Of a stretch of DNA of 64,000 bases, positions 57,278 through 64,000 are shown in pieces; position 1 is the first letter of the stretch, and the number at the start of each line of letters is the position of its first letter. A program made the translations under genes and the position numbers. The stretch is from Rikenellaceae bacterium. Its GTDB lineage: Bacteria; Bacteroidota; Bacteroidia; Bacteroidales; Rikenellaceae. The notes beneath the pieces are model-generated. The model did no database searches. It was not told where the DNA came from and saw only the letters and a list, made by a program, of their open reading frames with translations. The stretch is from assembly GCA_902363575.1 (NCBI GenBank), contig CABJAJ010000003.1:186001-250000 (forward strand), written 5' to 3'.

Positions 57278-58243
57278 ATGAGAAACTTTTACAAAATCAT
57301 GGCAATGGCTGTTGTAGCAATGACCGTCGCAGTGTTTACAGGATGTTCATCCGACGATGATTTCCTTTCTCCGTATGAAGAGAGTGCGATCCAAACCCGC
57401 GCTACGAATGCGACCAATGCAATTATCGACTTCGATAATGTGCCGGCAGATGTGATGGCATCCGACCAGTATGGAGCCAACCTCTATACAGCATCCGCAG
57501 ACGAAAATCAAGTAACTACTGGCTACCTCACTCAAATAGGTGAATCCGGTACGTACATTCAGTTCCCTATCAACTATCTGAAGCAAGAGTGGGTATCTGG
57601 ACAGCCTTGGGAATATGAATTTTGGAATGGCGGTTTTGCCATCTCTAACTTCCATAACATGACGCAGGGTGATTATCAGAATCAATGTAGCGTGTACTGG
57701 CCCAATGGTGGCCATAGCGGTAGTAATTTTGCCGTAGCTTTCGGTTATAGCGACTCGTATAATGATTCACAAACAACCTATGACAAATGCGCTAAGATAT
57801 ATCTGACCGATGCGAACGGATACAAAGTCAAGACTGAAAATACCCCAGTCGAAGGAACACCGAAATATGGTAAATTCAACAGCGTATGGGTTTGTAATAC
57901 AACTTACGCATATCTTGTTATGAAGGATGGAAATTCGTTTACCCAAGGTTCTTTGCAAAAACAGAACGGCTGGTTCAAGGTGGTATTCGTCGCTTTGGAT
58001 GCAACGGGTAAGTCTACAGGTAGGAAAGTTGAATACTATCTGGCAAATTTTGATTCAAGCAAAAATACGGAATCAGGCTTGACCAATAAAATCCGTACCG
58101 GTTGGAATCAAGTGAATTTAAGCGATTTAGGGGACAGCGTATGTACTGTTGCGATTAACTTCGAAGGAAGCGATTCAAGCACATACGGTTTGAATACCCC
58201 GGCTTATGTTGCCATAGACGATATAGATGTAACTGTAAACTAA
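57278..58243 (+). CDS. DUF4465 (BtuH-like) surface lipoprotein of the B12 locus
   Basis: 321 residues from ATG 57278; an earlier in-frame ATG at 57245 sits in the terminator T-run and is rejected. Signal with lipobox VFTGC, then a beta-rich protein with FDNVPADVMASDQYGANLYT, FPINYLKQEWVSGQPWEYEF, NGGFAISNFHNMTQGDYQNQ and WNQVNLSDLGDSVCTVAINF, the DUF4465 pattern. BtuH-type DUF4465 proteins bind cobamides at the cell surface in Bacteroides. Directly under the cobalamin riboswitch. A strong terminator follows, so it may be made in excess over the later genes. Confidence 0.82.
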   Translation: MRNFYKIMAMAVVAMTVAVFTGCSSDDDFLSPYEESAIQTRATNATNAIIDFDNVPADVMASDQYGANLYTASADENQVTTGYLTQIGESGTYIQFPINYLKQEWVSGQPWEYEFWNGGFAISNFHNMTQGDYQNQCSVYWPNGGHSGSNFAVAFGYSDSYNDSQTTYDKCAKIYLTDANGYKVKTENTPVEGTPKYGKFNSVWVCNTTYAYLVMKDGNSFTQGSLQKQNGWFKVVFVALDATGKSTGRKVEYYLANFDSSKNTESGLTNKIRTGWNQVNLSDLGDSVCTVAINFEGSDSSTYGLNTPAYVAIDDIDVTVN

Positions 58244-58252
58244 TATGAATCG

Positions 58253-58298
58253 GGGGCAAATGCTTTTTAATCACAAATAGAGTATTTGCCCCTTTTTA
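58253..58298 (+). terminator. Intrinsic terminator after the DUF4465 gene
   Basis: GGGGCAAAT (58253-58261) pairs with ATTTGCCCC (58284-58292) followed by TTTTTATA. A clean hairpin, so downstream genes probably rely on partial readthrough or their own promoter. Confidence 0.75.
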
Positions 58299-58369
58299 TA
58301 TCCCCGCTGGAGATTGAAACAAGATACTTTCTTCAAGGGATTTTCATTGATTAAAATCATTAAATTAAC

Positions 58370-60148
58370 ATGAAGAAGTATTTGCTTTTATTCTCATTAG
58401 CGGTATTTTTATTTTCTTGTAACAAAGACGAGGAAATATCGCAAGACGTGACCGTCCCCCCTGTCATTGAGTTGGACAGCGAAGACGGCATTTACATTGT
58501 AAAGATAGGGAAAGAGGTCATTATCGAGCCTACCTATCAAAATGTCGATTATGCCGTTTATTCATGGAAATGCAACGGCCGCATTATTTCCGAGGAACCG
58601 CAACTGAAATACACTTTCGACGAATGCGGCTCGTATTACGTTACCCTGCGGGTGGATACGAGAGATGCCAGCACGGAAGAGGAAATCCGTGTGGATGTCA
58701 ATGAATTGGCACCTCCTGTCATTTCATTGGTAACGCCCTCGACGGGACTGAAAGTTGTTGCAGGGCGTGAGTACATCCTTACTCCCGACATTCAAAATGC
58801 AGAGGGGGCTACTTACTTATGGACGCTTGACGGCAAAGAGGTCGGCACGGGAAACACCTATACGTTCAAGCAGGATGAATTGGGAACTTATGAACTGACA
58901 TTGACCGTCACGAATGAGGACGGCAAAACGGAAAAGACAATCTCAATCGAGGTGGTCGATAAACTTCCGATCGGAATAGATATTCCGTCATCTTTGTATT
59001 TTGCCGAAGACGACACCAAATATGTGGAATTGGGTCGCACACTGTTTATTCGTCCCTACGTGTCGGTCAGTGCCGAACCTTCCTACCAGTGGAGTTTGGA
59101 CGGACAGAAAATCGACGGAGCCAATGCGTTGATATACGGATTCAAACCTGCCCAAACCGGAGAATATACACTTACGTTTACGGTGAAATACGAGAACCCA
59201 GGTTCAAAGGCTGCCGTTCTTACCCGGAATATTTCGGTATCCGGCGTAGATGAAGTCAGTGTCGATATTCCGGTAAAATGTTGTGAAGCCGCTGAAAAAA
59301 AAGCATTTGCTGCCGGAAATTCCATTTACAGCAATAAGGTACATGAATTTATCCCTGCTCCCGGACAATTCGTAAACGAAACGAATACAGCAGGATTCAA
59401 CGGAGAACACACACACGAAGCCGCTTGTGCTTATGCCCAAAAACGCCTCGATAATGAAAAATACGTCTCTCTCGGCGGTTGGGGCGGATATATCGTAGTC
59501 GGCTTTGACCACAGCATCGAGAATAGAGGTGGTTATGATTTTTCTATTAAGGGAAATGCTTTTGACGGTTCGTGTGAGCCGGGTATAGTTTGGGTCATGC
59601 AGGATGTCAATGGAGACGGATTGCCCAATGATGAATGGTATGAATTGAAAGGCTCAGAATACGGAAAGCCCGAAACCATTCAGGATTATGCCGTGACCTA
59701 TTTCCGTCCCGGTCCCAACATGGATACTCCTTGGCAGGACAACAAGGGCAATAATGGTGCGATTGACCGTCTCGGCAACTATCACCCGCAAGAATTTTAT
59801 TATCCTTTGTGGATTGAAGCGGATTCTTACACTTTGTATGGCACTTGCTTAAAGGCACGCACGGAACAAAGTCCTACAACAGGAATGTGGTCCAATAATC
59901 CGTTCGGCTGGGGATATGCCGACAATATCGGCGATGATATGCCCAACAAGGATAATCCCGGTGCGGCCGCAATCGGCAATTTCTTTAAGATTTCCGATGC
60001 AGTCAATATTGACGGTACCTCGGCGAATCTGACCCATATCGACTTTATCAAGGTACAGACCGGAGTCAATGTAAAAGCCGGTTGGTTGGGTGAAAATTCC
60101 ACGGAAGTATTCAAGTTCTGTGACGAAAATAACAATAATGACAAATAA
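58370..60148 (+). CDS. PKD-type surface lipoprotein of the B12 locus
   Basis: 592 residues. Lipobox FLFSC. About four PKD/Ig-like repeats (YAVYSWKCNGRIISEEPQLK, YLWTLDGKEVGTGNTYTFKQ, YQWSLDGQKIDGANALIYGF) cover residues 30-310, followed by a C-terminal domain with GGWGGYIVVGFDHSIENRGG, YDFSIKGNAFDGSCEPGIVW and VMQDVNGDGLPNDEWYELKG. This architecture (PKD repeats plus cell-surface domain) is typical for B12 loci of Bacteroidales, where it may help capture cobamide-protein complexes. The precise ligand is not known. Confidence 0.72.
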   Translation: MKKYLLLFSLAVFLFSCNKDEEISQDVTVPPVIELDSEDGIYIVKIGKEVIIEPTYQNVDYAVYSWKCNGRIISEEPQLKYTFDECGSYYVTLRVDTRDASTEEEIRVDVNELAPPVISLVTPSTGLKVVAGREYILTPDIQNAEGATYLWTLDGKEVGTGNTYTFKQDELGTYELTLTVTNEDGKTEKTISIEVVDKLPIGIDIPSSLYFAEDDTKYVELGRTLFIRPYVSVSAEPSYQWSLDGQKIDGANALIYGFKPAQTGEYTLTFTVKYENPGSKAAVLTRNISVSGVDEVSVDIPVKCCEAAEKKAFAAGNSIYSNKVHEFIPAPGQFVNETNTAGFNGEHTHEAACAYAQKRLDNEKYVSLGGWGGYIVVGFDHSIENRGGYDFSIKGNAFDGSCEPGIVWVMQDVNGDGLPNDEWYELKGSEYGKPETIQDYAVTYFRPGPNMDTPWQDNKGNNGAIDRLGNYHPQEFYYPLWIEADSYTLYGTCLKARTEQSPTTGMWSNNPFGWGYADNIGDDMPNKDNPGAAAIGNFFKISDAVNIDGTSANLTHIDFIKVQTGVNVKAGWLGENSTEVFKFCDENNNNDK

Positions 60149-60157
60149 GATTCCATC

Positions 60158-62212
60158 ATGAACAAGATATATTATTTCATCCTATTCTGCTTCACTGCAC
60201 TCTGCTTTACTGCGTGCAATGATGACGATCCGGAATTTAGCGGAATAGAGGGCAAGGATCATTTCATTTCCGATTTTGCCCTGACCGTTGACGGCATTAC
60301 CTATCAGGCTACGATCGCCGGGGACATGATTACCGTTGAAATACCTTATAACGTCAGTTTGGAGGGTGCTACCGTAGAATATGCCCTTTGTGAAGGAGCC
60401 TCCATCAACCCCAACCCATCGAACATACAGGATTGGGAGAATGAATGGAAATTCGTAGTCACTTCCAAAATGCAGGAGAGCAAAGTATATTCCTATACTT
60501 ACCGATACACCGACATCGAGCAAAGTGGCAGCGTGGTACTTGCCACGCAAGCCGAAGTGGATAATTTTGCCCAGACCGGAATAAACAAAATCGACGGAAA
60601 CCTGACCATCGGAACGGTCGACGGGGAAGAAATCACCAATCTGGAAGGGCTTGCCAATTTGAAACAGATAAGTAACACCCTTATTCTCAATCCCTCCTAC
60701 AAGGGTGCCGATTTATCAGGACTGGACAATCTGGAACGAATCGGCAGTTTCAAGTTGGGCTCCACAACTTCCACCAGTAAAAATACGACACTCAAAACGG
60801 TTAATTTCCCTTCCTTGCTTGATATTATCGGAGATTTCGTTATAAATTGTTCCACCGTAGAAAAAATATCCATACCTAAAGTCGGAACCATCGGAGAGGA
60901 TATGTATGTGGCATCCGATGCTTTGCTCGATTTGGATGCGAATGCGGTCGAGTATGTCGGTTCTTCCTTGATTGTCAGAGGTTCGGTAATACAAAAAGAA
61001 TCAGCAGCAACCGAAGCCATTGTTTTCTCGGCACTCAAACAGATAGGAAACGAACTTGCAATACAGTATTTCCCCCAATTGCAAGGTATTTATCTGCCGG
61101 CATTAGAGAGAATAACAGGAACTGCCTCATTTAGCGATATGTCCTCAATCGGGAGCATTGCAATGACTGAATTATATTCGGTAGGAGGTTTGACTATAAA
61201 GAATTGCAAAGAAATATCCACCATCGAGCTCCCCGGCCTTACATCCTGTGGAGAGTTCAGTGTGGATGCAAACAAAGTCAATAAATTCAATATATCCGCT
61301 TTAAGGGACGCATTGGGAGACATGACTTTGAGCAATCTGCTCATCGAAGAATTGGATTTGTCTCAGACAAATTTTAACGGAAATACACTTACCCTGCAAT
61401 GCAACCAATTAAATAAAATCGTAGGACCGGAAACATTTAACGGTAGTCTGCTGTTGCTTCCTAAAAACTGTCGATTGACAGAATTTACTCTTGAGGGAAT
61501 CTCGAATATACAGGGAGCCTTCAAATGTGAAAATTATTTTTATGTAAAAAGTTTCATAATGCCATTTGTCAATGTGGCAGGAGATGTTACTATCGCTTTG
61601 AATACAGGTTCTGTTGATACAGGAGTGGAAATCGAATTTCCTACATTGCAGGAAATAGGAGGTACTTTAACATTAGAAAAAAATGCGAATGCAAATAAAA
61701 TTGAATTTCCTTCATTGAAGAGAGTTCTTGGCTCATGCTCAATTAAAACACAATCTCTCAAGAACGACATTGAATTTTCCAATTTGGAAAGCATTGGAGT
61801 GGATGGAACAGAGATAGACGTGGCATTTAGTCTTGATGGAACTAATATTTCATGCCCCAAATTAAAAACAATACATGGGAACTTCAATGTTATTACAAGT
61901 GCCTCGATGTTTGGCATGACAGCGGATAATCTATCTTATTCTACTATAGAATCAATTTACGGAGATCTTTCAATAACATGCCCGTACTCTGATTTCGGTC
62001 CAAACGGCATAGAATCCATAGATTTTTCCGGTCTCAAAACGGCAAAGAGTATTAGCATAAGCGGTCAGGAAGATGTCAACGACTTTAGCTCTTTCAAATA
62101 TCTGTTTGAAAATAACGTCTTTACGAAAGAGTCTCAATGGACTGTAGGAGAATGTGGTTACAACCCCACCTATCAGGATATGAAAGAAGGCCGGTATAAG
62201 CCCGCTGAATAG
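60158..62212 (+). CDS. Lipoprotein with receptor-L/beta-helix-like repeats, B12 locus
   Basis: 684 residues. Lipobox CFTAC. An N-terminal beta-sandwich (FALTVDGITYQATIAGDMIT, about 35-125) is followed by irregular repeats of leucine- and isoleucine-rich rungs (NLEGLANLKQISNTLILNPS, TVNFPSLLDIIGDFVINCST, KVGTIGEDMYVASDALLDLD and so on), which form a right-handed solenoid like receptor-L domains or BspA-type repeats. It ends with a GYNPTYQDMKEGRYKPAE tail. AT-rich compared with the genes after 62.3 kb. A binding or adhesion role is likely; no catalytic residues seen. Confidence 0.62.
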   Translation: MNKIYYFILFCFTALCFTACNDDDPEFSGIEGKDHFISDFALTVDGITYQATIAGDMITVEIPYNVSLEGATVEYALCEGASINPNPSNIQDWENEWKFVVTSKMQESKVYSYTYRYTDIEQSGSVVLATQAEVDNFAQTGINKIDGNLTIGTVDGEEITNLEGLANLKQISNTLILNPSYKGADLSGLDNLERIGSFKLGSTTSTSKNTTLKTVNFPSLLDIIGDFVINCSTVEKISIPKVGTIGEDMYVASDALLDLDANAVEYVGSSLIVRGSVIQKESAATEAIVFSALKQIGNELAIQYFPQLQGIYLPALERITGTASFSDMSSIGSIAMTELYSVGGLTIKNCKEISTIELPGLTSCGEFSVDANKVNKFNISALRDALGDMTLSNLLIEELDLSQTNFNGNTLTLQCNQLNKIVGPETFNGSLLLLPKNCRLTEFTLEGISNIQGAFKCENYFYVKSFIMPFVNVAGDVTIALNTGSVDTGVEIEFPTLQEIGGTLTLEKNANANKIEFPSLKRVLGSCSIKTQSLKNDIEFSNLESIGVDGTEIDVAFSLDGTNISCPKLKTIHGNFNVITSASMFGMTADNLSYSTIESIYGDLSITCPYSDFGPNGIESIDFSGLKTAKSISISGQEDVNDFSSFKYLFENNVFTKESQWTVGECGYNPTYQDMKEGRYKPAE

Positions 62213-62300
62213 ACAGTAATGCAACAATAAATTTTCTGCCAATCCTCGGTATGTATGCCGTAAGGCAAACATGCCGGGGATTCACCGTAACAATAACGAT

Positions 62301-63380
62301 ATGACCCGTCATAAACTGAAATACCTGTTGTGGAGCGTAGTTGCCGGCGTGTCGCTCACTCTCGGTTCCTGCATGAAGTGGGACTATGGTGATGCGGTGG
62401 AGGATTTCAATGCCTCCGGCTCCGGCCTGTTCATCACCAACGAGGGCAATTTCCAATACGGCAACGCCACGCTGTCGTACTACGACCCCGCGACCAATCA
62501 GGTGCAGAACGAAGTGTTTTTCCGCGCCAACGGCATGAAGCTCGGTGACGTGGCGCAGTCGATGTGTATCCACGACAATAAAGGCTGGGTGGTGGTGAAC
62601 AACTCCCACGTGATTTTCGCCATCGACCTCAATACATTCAAGGAAGTGGGACGCATCGAGAACCTCACCTCGCCGCGCTACATCCATTTCCTGAGCGACG
62701 AAAAGGCCTATGTCACCCAATTGTGGGACAACCGCATTTTCATCATCAACCCGAAGAAATACGAGATTACCGGCTACATTCAGGTGCCAGACATGACGAT
62801 GGAGAGCGGCTCCACCGAGCAGATGGTGCAGTATGGCAAGTACGTCTATTGCAACTGCTGGTCGTACCAGAACCGCATCATCAAAATCGACACCGAGACG
62901 GACCTGGTGGTCGATGAACTGAAAATCGGCATCCAGCCCACGTCGCTCGTAATGGACAAATATAACAAGATGTGGACGGTGACCGACGGAGGCTATGAAG
63001 GCAGTCCCTACGGTTACGAAGCCCCATCGCTGTACCGCATCGATGCCGAGACATTCACGGTGGAGAAGCAGTTCAAGTTCAAATTAGGTGACTGGCCGAG
63101 TGAGGTGCAGCTCAACGGCGAGCGGGACAAGCTATACTGGATCAACAAGGACATCTGGTGTATGGACGTGACGGCAAACCGTGTTCCCGTCCGGCCATTC
63201 CTCGAATACAGCGGCACGATTTACTACGGGCTGACGGTGAATCCCGCCAACGGGGAGGTGTATGTGGCCGATGCTATCGACTACCAGCAGCAGGGCATCA
63301 TCTACCGCTATTCGCCGGAAGGGAAACTAATCGACGAGTTTTATGTCGGGATTATTCCCGGCGCGTTCTGCTGGAAGTAG
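62301..63380 (+). CDS. BtuG-like cobalamin-binding beta-propeller lipoprotein (DUF5074/YVTN type)
   Basis: 359 residues from ATG 62301. Signal with lipobox LGSC. A seven-bladed propeller pattern: ASGSGLFITNEGNFQYGNAT, KGWVVVNNSHVIFAIDLNTF, NRIFIINPKKYEITGYIQVP, YNKMWTVTDGGYEGSPYGYE and PANGEVYVADAIDYQQQGII. It matches BtuG of Bacteroides, a surface lipoprotein that captures B12 with very high affinity and passes it to BtuB. 21 bases upstream of the BtuB-like gene. The gene is clearly more GC-rich than the three genes before it. Confidence 0.85.
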   Translation: MTRHKLKYLLWSVVAGVSLTLGSCMKWDYGDAVEDFNASGSGLFITNEGNFQYGNATLSYYDPATNQVQNEVFFRANGMKLGDVAQSMCIHDNKGWVVVNNSHVIFAIDLNTFKEVGRIENLTSPRYIHFLSDEKAYVTQLWDNRIFIINPKKYEITGYIQVPDMTMESGSTEQMVQYGKYVYCNCWSYQNRIIKIDTETDLVVDELKIGIQPTSLVMDKYNKMWTVTDGGYEGSPYGYEAPSLYRIDAETFTVEKQFKFKLGDWPSEVQLNGERDKLYWINKDIWCMDVTANRVPVRPFLEYSGTIYYGLTVNPANGEVYVADAIDYQQQGIIYRYSPEGKLIDEFYVGIIPGAFCWK

Positions 63381-63401
63381 TAACACTAAAAACAGAATCC
63401 A

Positions 63402-64000
63402 ATGAGATACACGAAATATCTACATCTACTCTTCTCGCTCCTGTTCGTCTGCCCGTCCGTGCTGTCCGCACAGGACATCACACGGCGCATCTATCAGATA
63501 GACGAGGTTACGGTATGGGGCAAACGCCCCATGAAAGAGATTGGCGTGCAGAAGACGAAGTTTGATTCGGTTGCGCTGAAAGAGAACATCGCCCTGTCGA
63601 TGGCGGATATCCTGACGTTCAATTCATCGGTGTTCGTCAAGAGCTACGGTCGTGCCACGCTTTCGACCGTCGCCTTTCGCGGCACGTCGCCCTCACACAC
63701 TCAGGTGACGTGGAACGGTATGCGCATCAACAATCCAATGCTCGGCATGACCGACTTTTCCACCATACCGTCCTACTTCATCGACAATGCGTCGCTGCTT
63801 CACGGTACCTCGTCGGTGAATGAAACGGGCGGCGGACTGGGCGGTCTGGTCAAGCTCGGTACGGCACCGCAGGTCGGCGAGGGCTTCCATGCCCAATACG
63901 TGCAGGGCATCGGTTCGTTCCGCACGTTCGACGAGTTCGCCCGCTTCACCTACGGTAGCGACCGCTGGCACGTCTCCACCCGCGCCGTCTATTCGTCGTC
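63402..64000 (+). CDS. BtuB-like TonB-dependent receptor, N-terminal part (cut by window edge)
   Basis: ATG at 63402. Signal peptide (LLFSLLFVCPSVLSA before QD), a TonB-box-like segment (IYQIDEVTVWGKRPMKEIGV), then the plug domain: SMADILTFNSSVFVKSYGRA, STVAFRGTSPSHTQVTWNGM and NNPMLGMTDFSTIPSYFIDN. There is no carboxypeptidase-regulatory extension, in contrast to the receptor at 1-289, a trait of BtuB-type receptors. The substrate, cobalamin, is inferred from the riboswitch and the BtuG neighbour. Coding continues to the window end. Confidence 0.85.
   Translation, partial: MRYTKYLHLLFSLLFVCPSVLSAQDITRRIYQIDEVTVWGKRPMKEIGVQKTKFDSVALKENIALSMADILTFNSSVFVKSYGRATLSTVAFRGTSPSHTQVTWNGMRINNPMLGMTDFSTIPSYFIDNASLLHGTSSVNETGGGLGGLVKLGTAPQVGEGFHAQYVQGIGSFRTFDEFARFTYGSDRWHVSTRAVYSS

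Noticed and set aside
1..64000. CRISPR arrays, tRNA or rRNA genes, insertion sequences, diversity-generating retroelement
   Set aside because: No regular spaced repeats, tRNA-like cloverleaf, transposase or reverse transcriptase was found by eye; tRNA scan and repeat search were not run.

Overview
The window looks like a chromosomal segment of a gut-type Bacteroidales bacterium, moderately GC-rich and possibly Alistipes-like. The evidence is the paired Bacteroidota promoter elements (TTG or TTTG, about 20 bases, then TAnnTTTG), a HmuY/TonB haem locus, lipoproteins with SAC/TGC/FSC-type lipoboxes, a BtuG/BtuB cobalamin locus and the near absence of Shine-Dalgarno sequences. The genus is inferred only from base composition and gene style.

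Left part (1-5.4 kb): a haem-uptake operon on the minus strand (calycin-like lipoprotein, HmuY-like lipoprotein, start of a TonB-dependent receptor) diverges from a LuxR-type regulator with a hemerythrin sensor domain. An HU gene follows. Then come two tandem copies of a structured RNA, each with its own promoter and each running straight into the start codon of a small ORF. A NUMOD1-like protein and a second HU gene close this part.

Redox region (5.4-18.4 kb, minus strand): five transcription units, each preceded by the same 17-base element (TTTGYTGYRAGGCTCAA, with minor variants) exactly 21 bases from a TAnnTTTG promoter box. They encode a full-length AraC regulator; a CMD/cupin protein, flavodoxin and acyltransferase; an SDR and a Tat-exported aldo/keto reductase; a lipoprotein flavodoxin, a Tat-exported DUF6282 hydrolase and an AraC sensor domain without HTH; and three lipoprotein flavodoxins with TatA, TatC and HU. 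A sixth unit (RibD-like reductase, exported alpha/beta hydrolase) has a promoter without the element. I read the five as one AraC regulon for envelope flavin/redox chemistry with its own Tat translocase.

Prophage-like block (about 18.45-56.76 kb): almost entirely minus strand. It has baseplate and fibre genes, a T4-like replication and recombination set (gp32-like SSB, Mre11/Rad50 pair, RuvC-like resolvase, sigma factor, DnaB-like helicase, primase, a DnaE polymerase split in two genes, DnaQ-like exonuclease, guanylate kinase-like protein), lysis genes and terminase. No integrase, repressor, portal, capsid, protease, sheath, tube or tape-measure gene is recognisable, so it is probably a defective remnant. 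One plus-strand cargo ATPase carries its own promoter and double palindromic operator. A recurring GCTATTCTTT-like motif precedes many phage genes and may be a phage promoter.

Right part (56.8-64 kb): a cobalamin riboswitch followed by an intrinsic terminator controls a plus-strand B12-uptake operon: DUF4465 (BtuH-like) lipoprotein, PKD-type surface lipoprotein, beta-helix/receptor-L-like lipoprotein, BtuG-like propeller lipoprotein and the start of a BtuB-like TonB receptor.
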